Part shown: piece by piece, positions 1-11,023 of the stretch
Layout: every line of letters starts with the position of its first letter
How positions within the stretch are numbered: the stretch's first letter is position 1
Assembly: GCA_963556495.2 (NCBI GenBank)
Contig: OY747702.1
Coordinates: 22,456,403-22,520,402, forward strand
Origin: Valencia hispanica
Lineage: Eukaryota > Chordata > Actinopteri > Cyprinodontiformes > Valenciidae
Length of the DNA: 64,000 nucleotides
Reading direction: 5' to 3'
The notes under the pieces: generated by a model
What the model saw: the letters and a program-made list of their open reading frames with translations, nothing else
What the model was told of the DNA's origin: nothing
The model's database searches: none
Translations under genes and position numbers: made by a program

Positions 1-63
1 GGGCGGCCCCAAAGTACGTAGCTACGACGCATTTAACAAAACAACATTGGAGGACAGGTAGCG

Positions 64-267
64 ATGTTCAGCATTCTGCTCAGTCTTTGGCTTTTGTCAG
101 ACTACGAAAACAAGAAACCCAGAAAATGTTTGGCAAGGCAAAACATTCTGGAGAAGTACAGGAGAGTGGGGGATGCTATAAAGCAGCATGAAGCGGAATA
201 TGATTCAAGCTATACCACTTGTGAAGGTAAGATAATCCTAATGCTAGCTTGCTGTAGTGGGCTATAA
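64..267 (+). other. short unrecognised ORF inside the Harbinger remnant
   Basis: A 67-codon open frame that I do not recognise. It lies upstream of the transposase block in the same orientation, and a GTAAG splice-donor-like sequence occurs near 227, so it may be a remnant exon of the element. It could equally be chance. Confidence 0.2.
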
Positions 268-399
268 TTAAAGCCCAGTATTAAACTATGTAAATGCCTG
301 TTAATTAAGATTTTGTAACATGTATGCTGTGTGTGTTTCAGGTGATTGTCCTGTAAAGTCATTGCAGCAGGTGTGAGCATTTAACCAGCCTCTCTGGTG

Positions 400-560
400 G
401 GATGTTGTTCTTGGTTTCACAGAAAATGCTTTTGGCAGACTGAAGGGAAGATGGTGTTGCCTTCTGAAAAGTTATACATAACCTGTTAAACTTGTGGAGA
501 GACTTATGAGAGACCTCAGGGGAAGAACCTGTTGCAAACATTAATTTGGATGTTGACAAC
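400..560 (+). pseudogene. Harbinger (HARBI1-like) transposase fragment
   Basis: Positions 422-454 translate to ENAFGRLKGRW, followed by a CCLLK-like continuation. This is the hallmark block around the third catalytic acidic residue (Glu) of PIF/Harbinger DDE nucleases. A stop codon follows at 479-481. The next stretch, with CC, H and an acidic VDNDD-like tail, resembles the family's C-terminal CC-x-LHN region after frame breaks. Only this short piece of the roughly 350-400 aa nuclease remains. Confidence 0.75.
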
Positions 561-1189
561 GATGACAATAAAAACATGGGTTTTTAAAATGTCTCCACTT
601 GTGTGTCCAGATAAAGCAATATGACAAGTTAAAATTGCAAAACAAATCCTACAGTTAAAGTGGACATTCCATGCTTTTAAATTCTTCCTTTTTATATCTA
701 AATCATTTAGTTGTGCTCTATATATAGTGTAACTGCAGTTATTAGGTCGGAATTCTTTATTATAGTAGTTCTATAGGCTCCTCTGTTCTACCCCTGTTCA
801 GAGGTGTCTGAACAGGGTCTGCAGATTGACTCGTTTTGGTGTGGTCCCTTTAAATGTGTAGGACGTGCTGCATACCACGCCCCCCTCCAGGTCGCTGAAA
901 CTTTCACTCCACGCCATTCAGCCATTTTTGTAGTTTGATAGAGAACCGGCAATGTAGCACTGCACAAACGTTTTATTCGCAATTTTTTTTTATGTCAGAA
1001 GGGACACTAGCAAAAAATAAGACGACTGTTTAATGACCAAAACCTCATTTAAAAAATAGTAATGTGCTATTCATTACATCGAACGGAAATACCACAGCTA
1101 AAACAATACGAACTTCAAAGCTATAAAAGCAGGTTTTCTTGCGATATGAAGAGCTTAGCTTGTTGGCTGAAGATAAGATTCAGTGGGAG

Positions 1190-1451
1190 CTAGATTGAGC
1201 TATTTGCTCTGAGAGGGTTTTCAAGGAGGCGTCGGAGCTGATGGCTTCTCATGGTTACCAGGCCACTGAAGCAATGCAGCGAGAAACTGAGAAAGCTGAT
1301 GTCCGATTGCTACACCACAATGGCGAGTCAAGCTGAAAAACCTGGAAGAAGATAGAATAAATAGATGGCATTTACGGCAACCGACCAGATAGCAATTGGA
1401 GGGAAGGAGGCCTTCCACACTCCGCTGTTGCACTGGATTTGATAATGGATG
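1190..1451 (+). pseudogene. Myb/SANT-like DNA-binding protein fragment of the Harbinger element
   Basis: In shifting frames the sequence gives VFKEASELMASHGYQATEAM (from 1217), then EKLRKLMSD, and finally DGIYGNRPDSNWREGG ending at a GTGAGT donor at about 1452. This order matches the trihelix Myb/SANT-like second ORF of fish Harbinger elements, in which a Q-C-R-x-K-x-KKLKxDY helix is followed by YGxRPxxxxREGG. At least two frameshifts and in-frame stops make it a pseudogene. In intact elements this protein is thought to help the transposase reach the nucleus and bind DNA. Confidence 0.65.
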
Positions 1452-1471
1452 GTGGTGAGTTGTTTTTCTGT

Positions 1472-1507
1472 GTGTGTGCATGTGTACATGCGTGCGTGTG
1501 TGTGTGA
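1472..1507. repeat. TG-rich microsatellite
   Basis: Imperfect TG dinucleotide run with CATG and GCGTG interruptions, lying just after the splice-donor-like site of the Myb-like fragment. Confidence 0.8.
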
Positions 1508-1821
1508 AAGGGTAATAATAAATTACCCATCTTATTGGACCATGGGACTGGTTTTGGTGTTGTTGTTGCACTTGAGCAAAAACAACACACATACAGTTGC
1601 TGTAGTGTTTTTTTTTTTTTAAATGGCGGTCCGATTGTTGTTAAAATAGTCTGTCATGTTACCCAACCGGTGACTCCACCCTCTAGCCAATCAGTGACCG
1701 ACAGCCTTCTGACGTCGTAAAAATGGGATCGGCTTGGCCCAACTCAGCCCAACTTCTGCTAGTGAAAAAGCCATGGAACTGGGGCTGAGCCAGGCTGAGT
1801 AGGTACTAGTGGAAAAGGGCC

Positions 1822-2439
1822 ATCACCCTCCAGCCAAGATGATCAACAGGACCTGCTCTCTGGCAGAGTCCTCTGGTGGAGGTATCGGGGAGGGTGGAGA
1901 AAAACCAAGACAGACAAACAAACACAAAATAACAAACACCATAGACTTTTGACAATCAACTGAATCAGGTGTGTTAATGCAGGGAAATACCTAAAGCATG
2001 CAGGGCAGTGTACCTTGAGAAGCAGCGTTTGAAAACACTATTCTATTCATTGCAAGAAACCTCAGCCAGTTTTTAACTTTATCTGTGGCAGCATTTTTGG
2101 AAGTGGGGAAAAAACATGGGTGATAGACTAACAGGCAAGATATGAACCTCTGTGAGAATACCACATAATTAAAATAACAAAAATTTACTTTCTCATTGCC
2201 AGCCCTTACCCTAAAGATCTATTTAACTTTTTTATTAGACAAGACTGCATTTGAATTAAATTAATTAAGAACACTGTTTGGGATTGATAAAACCTTTATT
2301 CATTATGTTAAATTTCCTAACTGAGCATTATCAGTGTTTTTTGGCCTTTGGCAACCCTTAGTAATAGACCACGATATGACTTAGTGATATATGCTGGTAT
2401 ATGGCTTCAGATACACCAACTTCAGTAACATCCCATTTT
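1822..2439. other. unannotated stretch
   Basis: AT-rich sequence with no long open frame, no repeat structure and no motif I recognise. Confidence 0.6.
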
Positions 2440-2900
2440 TAATCTAAAGAGTTTATTTGACGTCAGGCCATCCTTTTGCAGTTAAAACCTTTTTAATTCT
2501 TCGGGGTAGGGCTTCCAAAAGTTTCAGATGTGTTCATGGAAATTTTTGATCACTCTTCAAGAAGCTCATTTGTGAAATCAGACACTCATTTTGGATGTGA
2601 AGGGCTGGTGCGCACTCTCCACTAAGTGAACTCAAAGGTATTCTGTCTGGTTGAGGTCAGGACTCTGTACAGGTCAGTTAAGTTCTTCCATATCAAACGT
2701 GCTCATCCATGTCTTTAAGGGTGTCGCTTTGTGTACTTTGATGCTGTCATTTCAGCGAAGTGGCTGTTGACACAAAGCTGGGCGCATGAAATTGTCCAAA
2801 ATGTCGTGTTATGCTGAAGCTTTAGGGTTTACTTTCAGTGGATGACACAATGACAATGATGCACATTTTTCATAATTACATTCCACAACAAGGGTAGCAA
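2440..2900 (-). pseudogene. Tc1-like transposase fragment
   Basis: Read on the minus strand, the region contains an ILDNFMRP-like block, a KTWMS block and QSPDLNQTE, corresponding to the Tc1 family's YQxILDxxLxP region and the SPDLNPIE box that carries the last acidic catalytic residue. Frames are broken throughout, the ends are not defined and no terminal repeats are visible. This is an old fragment of a Tc1/mariner-type element. Confidence 0.65.
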
Positions 2901-3028
2901 TGACGGGGATATTGATATTGCCCTATTATGATTATCATATGTATTTACCAAGCTAGCAAGTGCAATTTCTGCCAGTTTCTTCAGAATGCATTTCAGCCTG
3001 AAAAACATGTTTTCCTACATTTCTTTTA

Positions 3029-3815
3029 GGCCTGGTTCCCACGGCAGGATTTTATAATAATCGCAAGAGTCTCAAATTGCACACACTGTGATAAAAATAT
3101 CAAAGATATTCCTGTTTTGGTCCTACAGTGTGTGGTGTGCAGCCACACAGCATTGACGAGACACCATACACGAACCAATTTTACTCACAAACATTTCAAG
3201 CTCAGACAGGAAATCTCACAAAACCTCATGATATAAATTGTGACAAAAGTCAAAGGAGTAAATAAATATGGATGCCGAGGATGAGATATTGGCAATAGTT
3301 TGTGGACTAGTGTTAACAGAGAAAAAAATGAAATCCTGGCATTGGATAAAGGAGTGGACACAGCAGGAGCAGGGGCTCTACTTGCCATACAAAGATATCC
3401 GGATGAATTATAAAAAAAAGAAATTCACTGGGAAACATCGCTATACACTTTGCTCTGACTGATCTTTGTTTTTATGCATTTGTGGACTGCGCCCACCCTT
3501 GGAAATAATAATAGACGCTTCCTAGGCGTATCGCTTTCTGTTACCTTGCTTTCTGACTGGCTACATCTCACATTCAACAGGCTGCTTGGTCGTTTGTCCT
3601 CGCAATACACCACACATGCTGCGATACTGGGCCAAGACAATCGTGATCGGAGCGGTCCTGACATCCTTCCAAGCAGACCAAGAGCACTCTGAACACACCA
3701 CACAGCAGGAATATCTTTTAGGATTATCTAAAGAGCCATTCCGATAATCAGGGCGTGTCGGAAGGGGATAATCGAGGCAAAATCAGCCTAAAAATCCTGC
3801 ACTGTGAACTAGGCC
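3029..3815 (+). mobile_element. 787-bp PIF/Harbinger deletion derivative with TTA target duplication
   Basis: The left end GGCCTGGTTCCCACGG and the right end (reverse complement GGCCTAGTTCACAGTG) form imperfect terminal inverted repeats that continue into a shared GCAGGATTTT block. Both ends are flanked by TTA (3026-3028 and 3816-3818), the 3-bp target expected for PIF/Harbinger. The body keeps a remnant of the transposase N-terminus but nothing of the catalytic core, so it would depend on a nuclease supplied in trans. Confidence 0.85.
3268..3462 (+). pseudogene. truncated N-terminus of Harbinger transposase
   Basis: The 64-codon frame starts MDAEDEILAIVCGLVL and continues into a WHWIKEW motif followed by a G-x-Y segment. 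This is the order seen at the N-terminus of fish HARBI1-like transposases (acidic helix, WV+EW, then RR..G.Y). The frame then diverges and stops, and no helix-turn-helix or DDE catalytic block follows. The position inside a TTA-flanked element with Harbinger-type ends supports the assignment. Confidence 0.65.
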
Positions 3816-3818
3816 TTA

Positions 3819-6489
3819 ATGTCTGACAAATGAGTTGCAACTAACAAAATATCTTTTTTAGATCATCACCAAAGCAATACCTGCAGTGCTTTTTTAAGAT
3901 GCAAAATTTGAGCTGTAAAGTTGTGCCAGGAGAGTGAAAATTGCAGCTGGTTAAGTTTTCAGGCATATCCTGAACCATTGAACCATTAATCCCTAAAAGG
4001 AGACCAGAGAAAAACTTCAGATCAACTTGCACTCTCAGATACCATGGTGGGTTGCTCGTAGTCAAGTTGCTTTTCTTGCCCCACTTTGGTAAAAAGAAGT
4101 AAAAAAAATATTCACACTTGGTAAGACAGCAAAGATTCTTCCACCCATTACCCTGCTCATCCTACTTATTATTCAAAGAAAGTTCCCTCATCAGTTTTAA
4201 GTTTTAAGTATAGTTACTTTTTAAGAAAAACAAATGTCTGGATGTCTGGGAAGTTTGAGATATACATTCAGCACTCAGAACTGTATGTTAATGTTTACCC
4301 CAGATATAGTGCATGGGTCAATCTACAGAGAAGGAGGAACCTAAAACATTCTTTAATGAGACACTGAGGAGAAACCTGAAACAAATGCCTTCTGTATGAA
4401 AGTTAGGGACTACTTTACAGCCTCACCCTCTAATTCAATCACACACACATAAAAACATGCACAGTAACTCTAACAGGCTCAAGGTTGTTGCTCTTATTGA
4501 ATATATCAACTTAACCACTGATGTCATTGATCAAAAAGCCAATTCCAGTTCTGTTATTACGTTAGAGGGTAAAACAATTGCCAAATGACTTTGTAAGGTG
4601 CACCCACTTGGTAAACAGATCTGAGATCCATTAAAGCCTTAGAGATTATCAAGCCACAGTCCAACAATTTGTGGAGATTGCTCTAAACACCTTGTTGCTG
4701 ACCTTCCTCATCTGGTTGAAAGTCAATGGCAAATGTGGCAAAGAGCCCACCGACACCCCCATGCACTTTAATTACGCTGCATTTTTGCTGCTGGCTATTT
4801 CCTTGTCCCCTCGCCCAACTTATGTAACAGTGTGTCCTTATTGATACCTAGGACTCACACACATTGCCCAGATGTACCTCTGGTATTGTCTTTTCTTCCT
4901 AAAAGAAACAACACACAGCATGGGCTTCATCTCATTAATATTAATGCTAGGGAGCAGCTCATTGTTCTGCTTTGCGGTTTACAGTAGCTGCCTCTGTCTG
5001 ACCTCTGAGCAAAGAACGTGGATGTTTTCCATGTGCTTAATCATAATGCACAGCGCCTCCTTCATTGATAGGTTAATGTACCCGAGAGGTTCAATCCAGT
5101 CTGGCACATTTAAAGGTTCAGGAAAGGCTTAAACAATAAACGCAGTCTGTCAGGATCTTGATCTGGCTTAATTAGATGCCGTTGCGTCAGGTCTGGTGAC
5201 TGCGGTGATGTGTTCCCGGGGATAATGGGTGAAAAACAATGCATGCCAAACATGGTTATTTAAACAAGAGCATTAACAACAACAACAACATTAAATGTGC
5301 AAAAATTATATTTTTAACATTTATTTTTTGGAGAACAAGTTCCTAAAGATCTGAGCATTTTCACACTAGCGCCCTGAATCACATAAATCTCAAAGCTGTC
5401 TTGGTCTCGTTTCTGTTGCAGTTATATAATGACATTCTAGATATTTGAAAAATTCTGAAGCTGGTCCCCGATTTAGCACTAACTGTCAGGGGATCAACAG
5501 GTAAAGCATCTTTTCTGCACTATTAATCTCCCTATAACTTTATGCAAATCTGCTTGGCAAAAAAGATGCTTCTCCTGCCCCAGACACAGAAAAGCAACAC
5601 AAAAAGTGTTTTATCTCTCCATGTCATGTTTTCTGTCAGGTAGTTTGACGAGACAGCATATGGAGTGCAAACATAAGCAAACTGTTTCTTGTGCTTCCTT
5701 TTATGGTGGAAAATAACACCTGGGTTAATGTAGCTTTGTCCTTTGAAGGGTAAAAGCAAAGCTTCCACATGAATGCAGAGAAAAACATTTGCTCCAAATG
5801 AATAAATAATAAAGGGAGATGAGGTGTTTGCATTAATTTGCCCAGCACTAAATGCAGGGAATATTCACAGACTTTTGAGCCAGGATTTTTCGGAGGGGAT
5901 CATTTTCTCATGGCAGGGTTTTTGTGATAAGCAGCCAAAAATAGCTGCACTTGGGAGAGGAAAGTTAACAAATGCAATGCGGTTGACAGTAAATTAAATA
6001 GAAAGCATTGTGAATCAAAATGTAAAGAAAGAGGAATTGCTGTGTGTGTGTGTGTGTGTGTGTGTGAGACTGCTGGATACAGAAATAGAACTGTAGGTAT
6101 CTCTGCATTTTATGCTGTGTCTGCAGATTTTTCATGTTTTTATTTTTATTTTTGCATCTTGCATATTTATTTGTGAAAGCTTTGATGAGACCCACTGAAC
6201 AAAACCAAAGAAGTCATCATATCCGAAAGCATGAGCATCTGCAGGCTGATTGTCTCTTTTGTTTCCCAATGTCTGGCTAGCTATAGTAGAGCTTTCCAGT
6301 CCAAGGACTGGAAAGCTTTCCCCTTTTGTTAATGAAAACCTGAAAGCAAACACAGCCTTTTGTGCCAGAGTGCCAATGGTCAGTGTAATATGGACATCTA
6401 CAGTGCCTGATGAGATTCATACCATTTTAACAGTTTCACATTTATCATGGTGCAACAACAAACTTAGACATATTTTATGAGGATTTTAT
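3819..6489. other. unannotated stretch, possible conserved non-coding sequence at 4700-5230
   Basis: No gene found. An (AAC)n run lies at about 5275-5292 and a (TG)n run at about 6042-6066. A perfect 13-bp inverted repeat with a 2-nt loop (AGCTTTCCAGTCC and its complement) lies at 6290-6317. The segment 4700-5230 is of mixed composition, free of repeats I recognise and rich in TAAT-type and CATTAATATTAATG motifs; it could be a regulatory element, but nothing here proves that. The 86-codon plus-strand frame at 4872-5132 has no recognisable motif. Confidence 0.4.
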
Positions 6490-7049
6490 GATGGAAAAGA
6501 AGTCAGAAAAGAGTGGTGTCCTTGTATTCAACCAACCTGAGTCAATACTTTATAGAACGACCTTTAGTTGTGATTAAATCTGCAGGTGTGCACATATCTT
6601 TCCACATCCAGAGACCAATGTGATCCAGTTCTTTTTTTGCAGAATTGCTCAAACTTAGTGAGACTGGAAAGCATCCATAAACATCACTTTTCAAGATATG
6701 CCACAGATTCTAAGTTGGATATAGGTCTGAATTTTGACTGTGCCATTCTAACACATATATGTGTTCTAAAGATCACATATAAAAGATCACATGTACAGAT
6801 AACATATAAAAGATCGAAGGTATAGGCTTTGATCTTAAGCAGTCTTTTCTGTTATAATTTTTACGTTCATTAAGCAGGGAGGTAAACCTCTGCTCCAGTC
6901 TCTAGTCTTAAGCAGCCTCTACTGTGGGGCATAATTTAGCTCCATCCATCTTTCCATCAACTCTGACCAGCTTCCGTGCTCTTACTGAAAAGATATCCTC
7001 AGAATTATCCTCACAGTATGATGATGCAACCACCAAGTTTCACAGTGGG

Positions 7050-7119
7050 AATAGAATAGAATAGAATAGAATAGAATAGAATAGAATAGAATAGAATAGA
7101 ATAGAATAGAATAGAATAA
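7050..7119. repeat. (AATAG)n microsatellite forming a LINE 3' tail
   Basis: About 14 uninterrupted copies of the pentamer AATAG. It abuts AATAATCCTTTATTGTC, a sequence that recurs next to the same pentamer at 59322-59376. On the minus strand the pentamer follows an AATAAAGG motif, so it looks like the simple-repeat 3' end of a non-LTR retrotransposon and not an independent microsatellite. Confidence 0.8.
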
Positions 7120-7484
7120 TAATCCTTTATTGTCACACGAAGGGGATATTCGGCTGTAACAATAGCAATGTGACGAATAATAGAAGCATTCACAATCACA
7201 CAAGAAAGGTAGAAAAAGTATACATTAAGGACACAATTACTGTGCAGTTATTAAAAATAAAGTGGCATACACAGATTAGAATGTGCAACTGAGTAGGATA
7301 TTTTAAAAAGAGTGAACATTTACAAAATGTGCATGTGTAGCTGTGCAATAAAAGGTAAAAAAGTAAAAAAAAAAATTACAAGAAGTTAACAGAATATATA
7401 AACAGAACAAATTATAGCAGGGATGTAAACATTATTGAGTTTAGTGCATTCATTGTGACATGAAATGCTTTTCATCACATACAG
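7119..7484 (-). mobile_element. non-LTR retrotransposon 3' fragment nested in the Tc1 relic
   Basis: Sequence from CTTTATTGTCACACGAAGG onward has a close copy at 59371-59699, including the blocks GCATTCACAATCACACAAG and AGCAATGTGACG. On the minus strand it ends in an AATAAAGG signal and a pentamer tail. It interrupts the Tc1-like relic, whose sequence resumes near 7485. No reverse transcriptase sequence remains, so the family cannot be named. Confidence 0.6.
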
Positions 7485-8135
7485 TGGTTTGCATGTTCAG
7501 TTTTGGTCTTATCTGACCAGGGGACCCTCTTTCACATGTTTGATATGTCCAGTAAATGGCTTGTAGCAAATGAAACTTCTTATGGCGTACCTTCGGCAAC
7601 GGCATTTGTCTTGCCACTCCTCTTTAAAGATCTAATTTAGGATTTTAACTTTTTTTTTTTTAACAAGCTAACTCTGCTGTAAATCTACCCCACAAATTAA
7701 TCGCTGACTTGTCTGCTGTGTTCCTGGGTCCTTGCGATGCTGTTGGTTTACAAATGTTCTCTAACAAACCTCTTAGGTCTTCAAAAAACAGACGGATTGA
7801 TGCAGAGAATAATTTCCTATCAATTTAAATCATTTTTACAAATTAGGGAACCTTCGACGATCATTGGTTGCCACTGATTTTATTTAGGGGTATCTTATAG
7901 AACGAGACCGAATACAAAAGCATAGCCCTTTTTTATTTTAATTTTGAAAAAAAAACTACAAACCATGTATCCTTTTATTTTCTTCACTTCACAATTATGT
8001 ATCACTTTGTATCTTTGTGGAATTTCATACAACTAAATTGTACTCGATTGTACTGTCGTTTGTGATTGTAAAGGGACAAAAAAGTTCAAGGACCATGAAT
8101 CATTTTGCAAGGCTTTGTGGCTCTAGTGGACATGC

Positions 8136-8400
8136 TCTGTTGTAAACCTCAACAGCAAAGCAGCTGAATTATACCCCTTGCTAAATAGCTCAGCTGAATT
8201 AATATGTAGCCTCAGGCTTGTGTCTTAGCAGGGGTCCTCAACTGCAGATCTATGCTGAAACGCCTGAAGCAGAACTGAGTTGGTTTTCCTCCAATCTTGC
8301 ATCATACCACTCTGAACAGTCGCCTTTGCTCCTTTTCCTTCTGTGCTTAAATTAGGTCTGCCTGATGATGAAAATCATAACAATGGAGTTGAACCTTCTG
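8136..8400. other. unannotated stretch
   Basis: Nothing recognised between the end of the Tc1 relic and the next LINE tail. Confidence 0.5.
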
Positions 8401-8403
8401 CCA

Positions 8404-8480
8404 GTTCAATTCAATTCAATTCAATTCAAAAATACTTTATTGATCCCAGAGGGAAATTAAGTGTTGGTATAGCTCATATA
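8404..8480 (-). repeat. LINE 3' tail with (TTCAA)n end
   Basis: Five or so copies of TTCAA are followed by AAATACTTTATTGATCCC and AGAGGGAAATT. Read on the minus strand this is an AATAAAG signal followed by a simple-repeat tail, the usual 3' end of a fish non-LTR retrotransposon. The rest of the element cannot be followed. Confidence 0.6.
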
Positions 8481-8544
8481 ATCAATTCTTTAAGGAGTTC
8501 TTCCTTGGCAAGAACTGAACTGAGGCGAATAAAATAGCAAGAGC

Positions 8545-11020
8545 AACAATTTGTCCCAAATGGAAAATTATTTGTGAGTATGAAGTATTACATCACTTAA
8601 CTGAAAGACTTGGGGTGAAAAAAACTTAATTAGTGCCTCCGGAGAGCAGAAGCAGGTCCAAGATTTCAAGGGTAACATTCAGCCAAAATCTCAGCCAATA
8701 TATTATTTCTCACATTAGCTGGTACCCTGCTGCAAGAGAGCACTCTTTTCACTTAGAGATATACAATATGGCAGACATGAATAAGTATGAGTTCTGGTCG
8801 TAAGCCCAAGTATTCTCCATGTTTAATTAACCAAGCTGTCAGGAAGCTACTCGTACTCCTCTTTTATCCCAGTCAGGCCTGTATCATACCCTTATTATGT
8901 GTGTATGCGTGCATGAGTGTGAGAGTGTGTGCGTGAATCTAGAGGGAATCAGCATCTTTGTGTTTCATCTCTGTTTTCATTAATGGAAAGATGGTGGTGT
9001 TTGTACTGACCTTCTGAAAGAGATGAGACGTGTTTCAAACTTGAGCCCCACAGACTAGTTTGAGTCGAAGGTCCTAATTGGCATGTGATTGGCCGTCATG
9101 AGTCATCATGGAATGAGGTGGGGGAGGTGCTTGCGTCTTTTTTCAATGTCGTCTGCTTGTGTGCAAACACACAGAGCCAACAGATGGCAACATTGTTCCT
9201 CGTTGAGCAGAACAGGTTACTTGGCAATCTGCCAATGAGGTAGGGGTGCATTGAGCTACCCTCAAAAAATAAAAACAGCCATCAAATACAAGTGTGGGCG
9301 ATGACGATGTTACTAATTGTTGCCATGGTGATCTGGTCTTTGAGATAACGTCTAACGGTGAGGGAAAAAAAAGGAGTCTGCCGTACAGACAGCAGAGGAG
9401 AAAACGAGCAAGGATAGGAGAGGAGGGTATGGAAAGGGTGAAGGAAAAAGAGCAGTAATGGTTATGTCTGGGAAAGAAAAAAGAGAGAGGTAACCCCATA
9501 ATGAAAGGCCAACTCAGCTCCACCTCCCTCAGACACACACACTCACACTCAATTCAGTGTTGTAAATACCATGCAGCTGAGTTATTCAAGAACTTCTCAC
9601 TCTGCAATTATAGGTTTTCAAAATGGATTTGAGCTGAACCTGGGTGGTAAAGGGTCTGTTGGAGAGGCTCTTTGCAAACCAAAGGTGTCAAAAGCAGTTT
9701 AGGTAAATGAGCCAAGGGAATCCTTTAGACACGTTTAATTACATTTATGGGATGCATAAAAGGGTAGTAACGTGATTACAGTCTTGGATAAAAAAGTCTT
9801 TTCACACGAGTCCTCTAAATGTCAGAAATTACAAGCTCCTCTCTTTCTGTCTGAGAAGAAGAAATGGATGTATACCTGACAGAAGCTGCAATTTGGTGGA
9901 TGTAGTTATCCTTTCAATCATACTCTGGATCCTTTCATCAGCCCTTGTGTACATCTGAGGCAGTGAAGGCTTTAGATGTGATGTTTCCTCAAGCAAGTGC
10001 CAAACCATTGTCTGCTGTGTTTATGTTGCACCAGGGGAATTACACCTATCTGGAAATTGATGTTGTGAGTCCTTCTATTTGTTAAATAGCAACAATGAGA
10101 ACTGGTAAAAAAATCTAAGATGGAATAAAAATGATGATTGTGACAAGAAGGAAGTTGGATTGAATGGTAATACGGCATTAAAGTATATCAGACTATCCAA
10201 AACCAGATGGATGGATGGATGGATGGAGTGTATTTCCTCTTAGCTCTCCCTGTGATCTTTGGAGACAAAATAAAATATGCCGCCTTCTTTTGTGTGCTCT
10301 TCATGCTCATATTGGAGTGGGTCTTTAGCTGGAAAGTCCACAGATTGCTGAACAAGGTTGCAGTGATGCATAGGATAAACATAGGACTATGCCTTTTTTC
10401 TCTTTTCACACACCTGCTCCATTGGTTGGGCATCTTCACATTGTATGCTGTCTACAAGAAGTGACTTTAGTGGCTACTCCTTTATTGGCTATATGATGCC
10501 ACGAAAGGAGCTAGTTATGCAATTAAGGACACTGCTTAAATCGAAGAACATAACCCTGAGCATCCTTTTCACAACCTAGGAAGTAAACAGAGTGATTCTT
10601 CAGTCATAGGCTTTAGCAGAGCCATTGCTTCACAGACCGCTACAAGCGATAATTTTTGCCTACAGTGATTGGCATGTAGAATGAGTCTTTCAAGAGACTT
10701 GGATGATAAGAAATATTTCAAAGTTCAGGTTGAGATCAACAAAGTATTGTGGAATTAAATGTAAGTTACCTGAATTAAACTAAATGGATTTGAATTAAAC
10801 TTAACTGAATTGAGTGTCCTGGGTCCCTCACTTGAGTCGTAGTGAGTCTTCACCAGCACACAAGACTCACATCAATCACCCCTTAATCGGGGATGTTCGG
10901 ATTTAAGCTTTTTTGCAAGGTTAGCAGAAGGGAGGAAGCTGACTTTTAATTGTTCACACTAAAGTAGCTGCTGTACTAGGAGTGAAACCCTCACCCAGAT
11001 TCAGGTGATCTACAAGTCAT
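8545..11020. other. unannotated stretch with a short (ATGG)n run
   Basis: No gene seen. A GATG/ATGG tetranucleotide run lies at 10206-10226; Rex3 elements end in such repeats, but no Rex3 body sequence precedes it. The 131-codon minus-strand frame at 9143-9538 and the 85-codon plus-strand frame at 10207-10464 show no recognisable domain and are probably chance. Confidence 0.45.
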
Positions 11021-11023
11021 TTA

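Larger units (their letters stand above)
1..1821 (+). mobile_element. PIF/Harbinger transposon remnant (left end outside window)
   Basis: Two decayed coding pieces typical of PIF/Harbinger elements lie in the same orientation: a transposase C-terminal block near 400-545 and a Myb/SANT-like block near 1200-1451. The right edge is taken as the sequence TAGTGGAAAAGGGCC ending at 1821; its reverse complement starts GGCCCTTTTCCACTA, the style of terminus I associate with fish Harbinger elements. The sequence just inside this end is GC-rich with repeated GGCTGAG/GGCTTGG motifs. The left terminus is not in the window, so no target duplication can be checked. Many frame breaks show that the element is dead. 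Confidence 0.6.
6490..8135 (-). mobile_element. Tc1-like transposon relic, split by a LINE tail
   Basis: The flanks of a nested insertion read as one minus-strand Tc1-like element. The left part (about 6545-7050) and right part (about 7485-8130) follow the usual order of this fish Tc1 family, down to its 5' end region with the degenerate TTCACTTCACAATTATG block near 7981-8000 and an AAGGGACAAAAAAGTTCAAGG-like end near 8070-8092. Stops and indels are frequent and the exact termini are eroded. A relative in the opposite orientation lies at 27495-30110. Confidence 0.65.

Noticed and set aside
1221..1592. 123-codon minus-strand frame
   Set aside because: It overlaps the recognisable plus-strand Myb/SANT-like remnant and a TG microsatellite, and has no motif.
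10206..10226. Rex3 3' tail
   Set aside because: The GATG-type repeat fits, but no Rex3 sequence lies next to it.
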